Below are positions 24,778 to 32,700 of a stretch of 42,198 bases of DNA, piece by piece. A program made the translations under genes and the position numbers. Below the pieces are notes generated by a model. It saw only the letters and a list, made by a program, of their open reading frames with translations. It had not been told where the DNA came from and made no database searches. The stretch spans positions 1-42,198 of the forward strand of contig JBBQRA010000016.1 in the NCBI GenBank assembly GCA_038215275.1, read 5' to 3'. The stretch is from Ga0077553 sp038215275 (GTDB taxonomy: Bacteria; Acidobacteriota; Terriglobia; Bryobacterales; Bryobacteraceae). Numbering within the stretch: the first letter of the stretch is position 1; every line of letters starts with the position of its first letter.

Positions 24778-25995
24778 CTACTTGCCGGGAATCGTCGAAC
24801 TTCGATTGGCCGGATCGTAGAGAGCCTTCGTCCCCAAGGCGAACATCTCCTCGGTCCGGCCCCCAGTCAACACCAGATTCGCTGTGTACTTCCCCACCGC
24901 CGGGCCATGCTTGTAGCCGTGGCCGCTCCCCCCGCCCAACAGCCAAACGTTATCCTGCTCCGGATGCCGGTCGATCAGGTAGTCCCCGTTCACCGTGTTC
25001 TCGTACTGGCAGACCTCCGCCTGCGTCAGCGGCGCCTGCGCCAGCTTCGGGAAGCGCTTCTGCAAGTACACCCGCACCTTGTCGACGGAGGTTTGCGGCA
25101 CCACGCGCTCCTGCGTTTCCGGATCGACCTCGCGCCCATGCTCATCCGGAGCAATTTTGAATCCCCGGTTCTCCAGATCCGGTAGTCCGTAGATGGTGTC
25201 CCCGGCGTCCACCCACGCCGGCATCAGCGGAGCGCGGAACGACGAATCGCCCGCCGGCACGCCGAAGTAGAAGACCTCCTGCCGCGTCGGCCGGATCCGG
25301 CCCTTCAAAATCTCGGGAAACACCTGTGGCAGCCAAGGCCCGCAGGCAAATACAAACTGCCCGGCCTTAACTCCTGCCACGCTTTCGATCTTCCCTCCCT
25401 TGGCCGGTGGCGTCACCCGCGCTTGCTCGTACTGCAACCCGTTCTTCACCAGGTGCCGCACCACCGTCGCCACTCCCCGCCGCGCCATCAAACCGCCCGC
25501 GTGATACTCAAAGATCCCCCACGTCAGCCCGTCTAATCCAAGCGCCGGAAACCGCTTCGCCATCTCTTCCCGCGACAGCACATCGTGTTTCACACCCAAC
25601 TTCTTAAATGCCGTCAGATTGGCGTTCATATACGCATCGTCCGGCCGTCCCATCCACAAGAAACCGGTCTCGTGATACAGCGTCGGGTCGGTCTGCGCGT
25701 AAAAGTCCTTATAAACCGCTAGCGATTCCATCGACCAGCGCGTGTAGATCTCCTTCGGCCCGTACCCCGCCCGGGTGATGCGGGATTCCCCGCCCGAACT
25801 CGCCCGGTTATTCGCGGGGCCATGTTGGTCGATCAACGTTACCCGCGCCCCGGCCTTCCGGAGCATGAACGCGGTCCATGCGCCAAACACGCCGGATCCG
25901 ATCACGGCTACGTCTGGAATCGGCTTCGTCTGCGCCACGGCTGCTCCTGTCAAAACAGAATTAGTCAAGAATGTTCTACGCGAAGGGGAGGGCAC
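24778..25995 (-). CDS. Tat-exported FAD amine oxidase (sarcosine/N-methyltryptophan oxidase-like)
   Basis: A 405-residue DAO-family flavoprotein with a Tat-like signal (SRRTFLTNSVLTGAAVAQ). FAD binding is shown by VAVIGSGVFGAWTAFMLRKAGARVTLIDQ. Later features match monomeric sarcosine oxidase and SolA: Cys329 in VCQYENTVNGDYLIDRHPE is where these enzymes attach FAD covalently, and LLGGGSGHGYKHGPAVG follows. It would oxidise an N-methylated or other secondary amine to aldehyde and hydrogen peroxide. The start is GTG 25995, directly behind AGGAGA, an unusually tight spacing; no ATG is available near the Tat motif, and a much longer upstream reading looks like non-coding sequence. It is divergent from the barrel gene. 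Confidence 0.85.
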   Translation of the reverse strand: MPSPSRRTFLTNSVLTGAAVAQTKPIPDVAVIGSGVFGAWTAFMLRKAGARVTLIDQHGPANNRASSGGESRITRAGYGPKEIYTRWSMESLAVYKDFYAQTDPTLYHETGFLWMGRPDDAYMNANLTAFKKLGVKHDVLSREEMAKRFPALGLDGLTWGIFEYHAGGLMARRGVATVVRHLVKNGLQYEQARVTPPAKGGKIESVAGVKAGQFVFACGPWLPQVFPEILKGRIRPTRQEVFYFGVPAGDSSFRAPLMPAWVDAGDTIYGLPDLENRGFKIAPDEHGREVDPETQERVVPQTSVDKVRVYLQKRFPKLAQAPLTQAEVCQYENTVNGDYLIDRHPEQDNVWLLGGGSGHGYKHGPAVGKYTANLVLTGGRTEEMFALGTKALYDPANRSSTIPGK

Positions 25996-26085
25996 TCTCC
26001 TCAGGGTAACAGGCGATGAATTATCATAAAGATTAAGGTCTCTTCCGCGATCGAACTTGCCGGAAACGGCCCAATCTTGTAACCC

Positions 26086-28689
26086 ATGCAACTTCGATCG
26101 ATGCTTTGGCTGGCTTTCGTAGCCGTAGCCTGCCCGCAGGGGCCCGAAAAGCAAATAGACTCCAAACCACCCGCTCCTATCGTCTTGGAAGACCCACCCG
26201 TCGCCCAGACGCGGACCCAACTCAATCTCCTCGGCCAGACCGACAATAAGTCCGGCGAAAGCCGCCGGAACGAAAACGTCCAATTCAATCTGGTCGATAA
26301 CAACGCCCAGAAAGAGCTGAACCAACGTATCGGCGTCACGGCCTCATTCGTCCAGGAGTTTTCCGCGGATCGCAACTACTTCGGCGCCGAGTTCGGCCCC
26401 ACCTCACCGTGGTCCGTCCTGCAAACCCCGTCGTTCAAGGACTCCTGGCACGGCAACCTCAACTGGTCCCACCTGAACAGCCTCACCTCCGCCCGTGCCT
26501 TCTTCCAGGTCGGAGGCGTCCAACCCGCCCGCGATAACAACTTCTCCGCCGCCCTCTCCGGCAAGCTCTGGCGCGGCGCTTCGCTCACTTGGGACGGTTC
26601 GCTCCAAGCCCTCCGCGGCGTCGTCAATGGCAACATCCTCGCGCCTCTGCCCAGTGAGCGCACTCCCCTCGCTACCGAACCCCGCCTCCGCGCCATCGTC
26701 GCCAGTATCCTCGATTCCTACCCCAACATCCCGCCCAACCGCACCGACATCGACCCCCGCATGGTCAATCTCAACGCGCGCCAGACCATAGACAATCGCA
26801 ACACCTCCACCCGCCTCGACCAGCGCCTCGGCACCCGCGATCAACTCAGTTTCAGCTACAACTGGATCACGCAGAACGTCCAGGCCTTCCAACTCGTCCG
26901 CGGCCAGAACCCCAACACCACCACCCGCGCGCACAAGGCCGGCCTTGCCTGGAACCGGACGATTTCTCCCACTACCGTCTTCTCCGCCGCCTATCGCTTC
27001 GACCGCGCCGGTACCGTCATCGGGCCCGAAGCCGCCGCCGTCCCCTACGCCGTCTATCCCTCGACGGCCCTCACGGCCATCAACGCCAACAGCACCATCC
27101 CCATCAACCGCGCGCAGAACGCCTTTAAGACCGCTCTCCAACTTCGCCGCACCGCCGGGCGGCACAACTGGTCCATTGGCGCTCAGTTTAATCGCCACCA
27201 GCTCAACGGCTCCGATTCGGACTCTCACATCGCCGCCTTGTCGTTCAACAATTCGGCCACCGCCGACGCCATCACCAACCTGCGCCAAGGCACGCCCATC
27301 ACGTTCTATCAAGCCATCGGCTATATCCACCGCGGCTTCCGGAACTGGGACAACTGGTTCTACTTCACTGACAATTGGCGCGCCACCAACAAGCTGAGCG
27401 TGAACTTCGGCGTTGGCTACCGGCCCAGTACCCGGCCTATCGAAGTCAACAATCTGAACCAGCTCCCTTACGCCGACGACAGGAATAACTTCGGTCCGTT
27501 CCTGGGCCTCGCCTACCGCCTCGCCCCCGGCTGGGGTGTTCTCCGTGCCGGCTACGGATTTCATTACGGCGAAATCTTCCCAGCCACCTTTCAGCAGATC
27601 CGCTTCAACCAGCCGCTCAATACCAAGGTCGTCATCCAGCAGCCGAATCTGGCGAACCCGTACATCGATATCGACCTCAGCCAACTCAGTCAGGTGCGCG
27701 CTGTCCAATATGCATATTCTCCGGACTTAGTTTCCCCATACTCCCAGCTCTACAACTTCACCTGGGAGTTCCAGCCCCTCACCCAACTCCGCTGGCAGAT
27801 CGGGTATACCGGCAGCCGCAGCCAAAAACTGCTCTATCACCACTACGCCAACCGCGGCCACTCGGTTCCCGGCGTCCCCATCACCGTAGCCACCATCGAT
27901 GAGCGCCGCGCCGACCCCACCAAGAGCGACATCCGCCGCGTCGAAAACATGTCCCGCGGTTTCTACGATGCCTTCAAAACCACTGCCTCAGTGCCCCGCT
28001 GGCGAGGCCTCCAGCTCGAAACCTCTTACTGGTTCAGCAAAGCCATCGACCTCGGCGCTGACTACACCAGCACCGCCCACGACCTCGACAGCTTCCGCGG
28101 CCGTTCCCAGTACGAATTCGAAGCCCACAGCGAACTCCGCGGCCGCTCCCGCTTTGACCAGCCGCACGCGTTCCTCCTGCGCGGCGACTATTCTGCCCCC
28201 CGTTTGCGCCGCCCGTGGATGGGGCGCTGGGGACTGTTCGCCGTAGCCTTGTCCAAGTCGGGCACTCCATTTCAGGTCACCGCCGGCTCCGACGCTCCCG
28301 GCTATGGGAATGTCGACGGCGTCAGTATGGATCGTCCCAACGTCGTCGACCCCTCGGTGCTGGGCCGCGCGATCACGCATCCCGACCTCTCCCGCCAACT
28401 CCTGCCCCGCAGTGCGTTCGAGTTCATCACTCCGGGGACGATTCGCGGCAACCTGGGCCGCCATACCTTCCGCCGAGGCCCTGTCCGCAACATGAACGCA
28501 GGCGTCAGTGTCGATTGGCCGCTCGCCAAGGAACGGACGCTGGCTTTCCGCGTCGAAAGCAACAACCTGAGCAACTCGCCCCAGTTCGCCGAACCCGGCT
28601 TCGCCCTGACCGATCCGAACTTCGGCGTCATCACGAACACGTTGAACGACGGGCGCAGTTTCCGGTTCTCGCTGCGCCTCAGCTACTGA
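26086..28689 (+). CDS. Oar-like TonB-dependent outer-membrane barrel lacking the N-terminal domain
   Basis: An 867-residue outer-membrane protein. A signal peptide (MQLRSMLWLAFVAVACPQ) is followed by a long series of beta strands and it ends in a strand with terminal aromatic residue (FRFSLRLSY). Stretches such as NYFGAEFGPTS, FYFTDNWRATNKLSVNFGVGYR, YNFTWEFQPLTQLRWQIGYTGS, GRSRFDQPHAFLLRGDYS and RVESNNLSNSPQF match the large acidobacterial Oar-like family. Those proteins normally start with a carboxypeptidase-regulatory-like domain and a plug, giving 1000 or more residues; here only about 70 residues separate the signal peptide from the FGAEFG motif, so these parts are missing or reduced. 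The gene is strongly C-ending in codon choice. Its last codons are repeated in the array downstream. Confidence 0.82.
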   Translation: MQLRSMLWLAFVAVACPQGPEKQIDSKPPAPIVLEDPPVAQTRTQLNLLGQTDNKSGESRRNENVQFNLVDNNAQKELNQRIGVTASFVQEFSADRNYFGAEFGPTSPWSVLQTPSFKDSWHGNLNWSHLNSLTSARAFFQVGGVQPARDNNFSAALSGKLWRGASLTWDGSLQALRGVVNGNILAPLPSERTPLATEPRLRAIVASILDSYPNIPPNRTDIDPRMVNLNARQTIDNRNTSTRLDQRLGTRDQLSFSYNWITQNVQAFQLVRGQNPNTTTRAHKAGLAWNRTISPTTVFSAAYRFDRAGTVIGPEAAAVPYAVYPSTALTAINANSTIPINRAQNAFKTALQLRRTAGRHNWSIGAQFNRHQLNGSDSDSHIAALSFNNSATADAITNLRQGTPITFYQAIGYIHRGFRNWDNWFYFTDNWRATNKLSVNFGVGYRPSTRPIEVNNLNQLPYADDRNNFGPFLGLAYRLAPGWGVLRAGYGFHYGEIFPATFQQIRFNQPLNTKVVIQQPNLANPYIDIDLSQLSQVRAVQYAYSPDLVSPYSQLYNFTWEFQPLTQLRWQIGYTGSRSQKLLYHHYANRGHSVPGVPITVATIDERRADPTKSDIRRVENMSRGFYDAFKTTASVPRWRGLQLETSYWFSKAIDLGADYTSTAHDLDSFRGRSQYEFEAHSELRGRSRFDQPHAFLLRGDYSAPRLRRPWMGRWGLFAVALSKSGTPFQVTAGSDAPGYGNVDGVSMDRPNVVDPSVLGRAITHPDLSRQLLPRSAFEFITPGTIRGNLGRHTFRRGPVRNMNAGVSVDWPLAKERTLAFRVESNNLSNSPQFAEPGFALTDPNFGVITNTLNDGRSFRFSLRLSY

Positions 28690-29143
28690 TTGTTCGCGAG
28701 CGTCTGCCGATGAGCCGCTCTCGTGCAGCCTCCGCCGGCGGCTCGAAGTTATCTGATCGCGCACCTCAAACTCGGCCGCGCGCGGGTCTATCCGAACCCG
28801 GTTCTCGCTACGTCTCAGCTACTGATTGTTAGCGAGCGTCTGCCGATGAGCCGCTCTCGTGCAGCCTCCGCCGGCGGCTCGAAGCTTTACTGATCGCACC
28901 CATTACGCTGGCGTCGCCCGCGTACCTCAAACTCGGCCGCGCGCGGGTCTATCCGAACCCGGTTCTCGCTGCGCCTCAGCTACTGATCGTTCGCGAGCGT
29001 CTGCCGATGAGCCGCATCTCGTGCAGCCGCCGCCGGCGGATCGAAGGTATCTGATCGTACCCAGTACGCTGGCGCTACCCGCGCACCTCGTGCTCGATCT
29101 CGCTCTAGGCGATTTGATTTCGGTTCTGGCAGCGTCTCAGCTG
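28664..29143 (+). repeat. Degenerate tandem repeat starting in the tail of the barrel gene
   Basis: Three units begin with GGTTCTCGCTgcgCCTCAGC-like sequence: 28664-28799 (136 bases), 28800-28960 (161) and 28961-29121 (161). A weaker fourth start (GGTTCTGGCAGCG) lies at 29122. Each unit carries the last codons and stop of the barrel gene (CAGCTACTGA), then CGAGCGTCTGCCGATGAGCC, a CCGCCGGCGG palindrome (28732, 28868 and 29030) and, in units 1 and 2, CTCGGCCGCGCGCGGGTC. Unit 1 lacks about 25 bases present in the others (around ACGCTGGCG). This fills the otherwise gene-free gap 28690-29143; no ORF here looks real. Confidence 0.85.
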
Positions 29144-30865
29144 TTAATCAATCGCCAACGTCGTCTCGTTGCTCGCCCGTCCGTTGCTGATCAGCCGCAG
29201 CCTTACCGCCGCTCCCCGTGGCGCATCGGCCGGCACCACGAAGTTCACTTGATCCAGCCCCGCAAACCCCGGGGCCCGCCCTGCATACAATGGCGTCACT
29301 TGCACCCCGCCAATCTCCACTACCGCCGGCGTCGTCGCCCACGCCAGTCCGTCCCGCTGCTCCGTCGCCCCCAGTCCGGTTGCAAACACCGCCACCACGC
29401 TCCCGCCCCGCGCCGCGCTCTGCGGCGTATTCAACGTCCCGTTGATCGCGTCAATGGCCGCCGCCGCACCCAACCCGGTCCCATTCTGCGTGAAGATCGC
29501 CGGCGAGGCTGGTTCCACCAACACGTTCATCTGGTGTGCTCCGGCCGCATTCCGCACCTCCAGCCTCAGCAGCCCTTGTGCCGTCTCCGGCAGGATCGCG
29601 TTGATCTGCGCCGGTCCGACGAACTGCAGCCCCAGCGGAGTGCCGTTGGCCAATACCTGGACGCCCGCCAGTTCCGTCGGCAGCGGCAGCGCCACCGCCT
29701 GCGCAGAGCCCGTGGACAACTCCGCCCCATAGATCGAAATGAACATCCCCGGCGCCCGGCTCAACGTCGCCACCCGGCCCGCCGCCGGTAGCACCGCCGC
29801 CAGCCGCGGCCCCGTCTTGATCACCGCCACGTTGAATCCGATCGGCGTAATGGTCACCGCCGACGTCACCTCCGGCGTCGCCGTAATCTTCACCTCCTGC
29901 CGCCCCTCCGGGACGAAGTCAGTCGACCAGGCAAATGCGCCTTTAGCCAGATCCACCGGCCCCGCGGTGATCTTCGTCACCGCCTCCACTGCCTTTCCTT
30001 CGCGATCCTGGTAGCTCAGCAGCAGCCCCCCGCTCGTGTTCCACGTGCTGCCCGGTTCCGATCCCAGTTGCTTCCACTCATTAGTTCCTTCGAGGAACGA
30101 CCGGATGATCCGCCACGAGAGATGCTCGTCAGAATTCACTTCGGCCAGAAACGGCGGCCTCGCGCATCCGGGGGCCGCCAGCCGTAGTAACGGCGAGTTG
30201 GTGTGGCAGTAGGGCACAACCCGTAAGCGATCCTCCCCGGCCTGAAAACGGAGCGAAGCGGATGTGAACGAAACGAGCCCGTCCCCTGTCGCGCTCGCTG
30301 CCCCGGCCACCGCGATCGCATCCACACCGCGCAGGTCGTCGGCGCCCTGGTTCCAAGTAGCGAGGTCGAACAGGAACCGGCTGCCCGGCAACTGCGCCCG
30401 CACCTGCGGGTCCACCGCCGCGACGCTCCCAAACAACTGCGCGAAGCCGATGCCGAAATGCGGGGACCCCAGAAATACGGCCTTGCGCACCCGCGGATTG
30501 ACTGGAGGGGTAAACGTGCCCGGTGCGTTCTGCTTGCCCGCCAGATAGCTGCGCAGGATCAGCCCGCCCATGCTGTGAACCACTACGTCCACCTGCGGTG
30601 CGCCGCTCGTCTCGATCCTACGGCCCAGTGCCGCGCCCATCTCTTCGATCGTGGGCCGCGGTTCGCCTGCCGCCGGCACCGAGCAGTTATTGAACCAGAT
30701 CACCGTGCGCCCGGCGGCCTGGAGTTTCTCTTCCAGTTGGCCGAATGTCTCGCGGCTCTGTTTGTTTTCACACGGCAGGTCCTGATACCCGTTCACCAGG
30801 ACAACGGGCGGCAAGGCAAGCTGAGCGCATAGGAGCGAAGGAAGAAGAAGAATCAGGAAACGCAT
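29144..30865 (-). CDS. Secreted lipase-like alpha/beta hydrolase with Solibacter-type C-terminal domain
   Basis: A 573-residue exported protein (signal MRFLILLLPSLLCAQ). The N-terminal half is a triacylglycerol-lipase-like hydrolase: PPVVLVNGYQDL for the oxyanion loop, VDVVVHSMGGLILRSYLAGK with Ser98 as nucleophile, FLGSPHFGIG, and TGDGLVSF and NSDEHLSWRII for the probable Asp and His. After a linker, about residues 370-573 match the domain repeatedly found at the C-terminus of Solibacter proteins (TIGR03437-like): MFISIYGAELSTG, GLQFVGPAQINAILPE, VVAVFATGLGATE, GFAGLDQVNFVVPADAPRG and the end SNETTLAID. That domain's job is unknown; surface attachment or sorting is a guess. The gene is convergent with the barrel gene across the repeat array. 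Confidence 0.88.
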   Translation of the reverse strand: MRFLILLLPSLLCAQLALPPVVLVNGYQDLPCENKQSRETFGQLEEKLQAAGRTVIWFNNCSVPAAGEPRPTIEEMGAALGRRIETSGAPQVDVVVHSMGGLILRSYLAGKQNAPGTFTPPVNPRVRKAVFLGSPHFGIGFAQLFGSVAAVDPQVRAQLPGSRFLFDLATWNQGADDLRGVDAIAVAGAASATGDGLVSFTSASLRFQAGEDRLRVVPYCHTNSPLLRLAAPGCARPPFLAEVNSDEHLSWRIIRSFLEGTNEWKQLGSEPGSTWNTSGGLLLSYQDREGKAVEAVTKITAGPVDLAKGAFAWSTDFVPEGRQEVKITATPEVTSAVTITPIGFNVAVIKTGPRLAAVLPAAGRVATLSRAPGMFISIYGAELSTGSAQAVALPLPTELAGVQVLANGTPLGLQFVGPAQINAILPETAQGLLRLEVRNAAGAHQMNVLVEPASPAIFTQNGTGLGAAAAIDAINGTLNTPQSAARGGSVVAVFATGLGATEQRDGLAWATTPAVVEIGGVQVTPLYAGRAPGFAGLDQVNFVVPADAPRGAAVRLRLISNGRASNETTLAID

Positions 30866-30892
30866 ACCTAATCATTGTCGACCAAAAACACG

Positions 30893-30922
30893 AATGGCCG
30901 TCCCCAGAAGAGGACGGCCATT
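30893..30922 (-). terminator. Intrinsic terminator of the cold-shock gene
   Basis: A perfect 11-base-pair stem AATGGCCGTCC/GGACGGCCATT (30893-30903 and 30912-30922) with an eight-base loop. On the minus strand it is followed by CGTGTTTTTGG. It lies 29 bases after the csp stop and before the lipase gene on the same strand, separating the two. Confidence 0.85.
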
Positions 30923-30950
30923 GAAACAGAATCGTGCGTGCAGACGTGGC

Positions 30951-31154
30951 TTAACCGCGCGTGACGTTCTCGGCCTGCAGGCCCTTCGGACCCGTCTTGA
31001 CTTCGAACTCAACCTCCGATCCTTCATCAAGGGCTCTGTATCCGTTCATCTGGATTGCGCTGAAATGAACGAAAACATCCTCACCGCTGGACCGCTGGAT
31101 AAAGCCATAGCCCTTGGCGGCGTTAAACCATTTCACTACACCTTTTTCTCTCAC
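30951..31154 (-). CDS. Cold-shock-domain protein (CspA family)
   Basis: A single cold-shock domain of 67 residues, the standard size. Both RNA-binding motifs are intact: KGYGFI (RNP1) and VFVHF (RNP2), after the usual GVVKWFNAAKG start. It binds single-stranded RNA or DNA and melts RNA structure. GTG 31154 is the start, with GGAG eight bases before it. A perfect terminator follows at 30893-30922. The 136-base leader up to the DUF1501 stop contains interrupted inverted arms (ACTGCGG at 31195 and CCGCAGT at 31238), which could be part of a structured csp leader. Confidence 0.96.
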   Translation of the reverse strand: MREKGVVKWFNAAKGYGFIQRSSGEDVFVHFSAIQMNGYRALDEGSEVEFEVKTGPKGLQAENVTRG

Positions 31155-31290
31155 TACTAGATCTCCTAATGCTGGATACTACTTTCAAAACGCTACTGCG
31201 GGAAAGCGGCTAAAACGTCGAGGAATCAACAGTTTCGCCGCAGTGCTATGAAAGTTTCTCACATTGGTTACGGACATGCAAATCGCAGGT

Positions 31291-32694
31291 CTACGTAATC
31301 ATCTTCTCGACGACGTGTCCATGCACGTCCGTCAGCCGGAATTCACGGCCCATGAACCGGTAGGTGAGCTTGGTATGGTCGAAGCCGAGCAGGTGCAGCA
31401 TCGTCGCCTGCAGGTCGTTGATGTCGACTTTGTCCTCGAGAATATTCAAACTGAAGTCGTCGGTTTTCCCGATCACTTGGCCGGTCTTGATGCCCCCGCC
31501 GGTCATCCACATCGTGTAGCCATTGGGGTTATGGTCACGGCCGGCGTTGCTCGCGTCTTCTGGACGGCGGAACTCCGACATCGGCGTACGACCGAATTCG
31601 CCACCCCACACCACCAACGTGTCTTCGAGCAGACCCCGCTGTTTCAAGTCGCGGATCAGCGCCGCGGCGGGCTGATCGGTGGTCTTGCACTGCTTCGGCA
31701 ACCCTGTGTTGATGGACGAGTGATGATCCCACGAACCGTGCATCAGCATCACGAAGCGCACGCCGCGCTCAATCATCCGGCGGGCCAGCAGGCAGTTGGT
31801 GCCGTAGGCGTTGGTGGCCTCCTGGCCGATCCCATACATGTCCTTGGTCGCCTGCGATTCGGCGGAAAAGTCGAGCAGTTCCGGTGACGAACTTTGCATC
31901 CGGAACGCCAGTTCATAGGAGTGAATGCGGGAGGAAATTTCTTCGTCGCCGGTCGCGGTCTGCCGCATTTCGTTCAAATCGCGCAGGGCGTCCAGACGCG
32001 CCCGCTGCTTCGCCGCGTCGATACCTTCCGGGTTCTGCAAATAGAGAATCGGGTCGCCCGTGCTGCGGAACGGGGTACCCGCGTAGGTCGTCGGCAGGAA
32101 GCCGCTCGAAAAGTTATCAGACCCGCCGCTGGTCCCTGAACCGGAACTCAACACGACGAACCCTGGCAGATTCTGGGACTCCGATCCTAAGCCGTACGTC
32201 ACCCACGAGCCCATGGCCGGACGGCCGACCTGGTTGTGCCCCGTGAACAGCTTCAACTGGCCGGGGTGATGGTTGAACTGGTCGGAATGCATCGACCGGA
32301 CGAAACAGAGATCGCCCGCAATCGAGGCCGTGTGCGGTAGCAAGTCCGAGATGTCCATGCCCTGCGGGCCGTACTTCTGAAACGTCCGTGGGCTGCCGAG
32401 AATTGTCGCCGTCGGCTTGATGAAGGCGAGCTTCAGATCCTTGGTCAACGAAGGCGGCAGGCTCTTGCCATGCCACTGCTGCAGCGCCGGCTTGGGATCA
32501 AACAGGTCCATCTGGCTCGGCGCGCCTTCCATGAAGAGGAAGATGACGCGCTTGGCCTTGCCGGGGAACTGCGGCGCTTTCGGCGCCATAGGGTTCCCTA
32601 CGGCGCTATAGCCATCCTGGGCCAGGAGATGTTGCAGCGCGACCATGCCGAAGCCGCTGCCTAAGCTTGCGAGAAACTTTCGCCGGTTCGTCAT
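31291..32694 (-). CDS. DUF1501 protein (sulfatase/phosphatase-like fold), exported
   Basis: A DUF1501 protein of 467 residues with a Tat-type N-terminus (MTNRRKFLASLGSGFGMVAL). Family stretches are AKRVIFLFMEGAPSQMDLFD, FVRSMHSDQFNHHPGQLKLF, GRPAMGSWVTYGLGS, ERGVRFVMLMHGSWDHHSSI and VVWGGEFGRTPMSE, with GRDHNPNGYTMWMTGGGIK near the end. The fold is that of alkaline phosphatase-type enzymes but no activity is established. In planctomycetes and relatives it is paired with PSCyt1/DUF1549/DUF1553 proteins, and here it follows such a gene by 6 bases. Both probably act in the periplasm as one unit, downstream of sdhCAB on the same strand. Confidence 0.92.
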   Translation of the reverse strand: MTNRRKFLASLGSGFGMVALQHLLAQDGYSAVGNPMAPKAPQFPGKAKRVIFLFMEGAPSQMDLFDPKPALQQWHGKSLPPSLTKDLKLAFIKPTATILGSPRTFQKYGPQGMDISDLLPHTASIAGDLCFVRSMHSDQFNHHPGQLKLFTGHNQVGRPAMGSWVTYGLGSESQNLPGFVVLSSGSGTSGGSDNFSSGFLPTTYAGTPFRSTGDPILYLQNPEGIDAAKQRARLDALRDLNEMRQTATGDEEISSRIHSYELAFRMQSSSPELLDFSAESQATKDMYGIGQEATNAYGTNCLLARRMIERGVRFVMLMHGSWDHHSSINTGLPKQCKTTDQPAAALIRDLKQRGLLEDTLVVWGGEFGRTPMSEFRRPEDASNAGRDHNPNGYTMWMTGGGIKTGQVIGKTDDFSLNILEDKVDINDLQATMLHLLGFDHTKLTYRFMGREFRLTDVHGHVVEKMIT

Positions 32695-32700
32695 CGTGAG

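Noticed and set aside
26404..27708. Minus-strand open frame of 434 codons rich in Gly, Val, Asp and Glu
   Set aside because: It is antisense to the outer-membrane barrel gene, whose motifs and signal peptide are convincing; the composition is an artefact of the barrel's codon bias.
28690..29143. CRISPR array
   Set aside because: Units are 136-161 bases, adjacent without unique spacers, and contain the tail of a gene; there are no cas genes.
28859..29791. Plus-strand open frame of 310 codons across the repeat and the lipase gene
   Set aside because: The first part reads repeat units and the rest is antisense to the lipase; it is rich in Arg and Pro with no domain.
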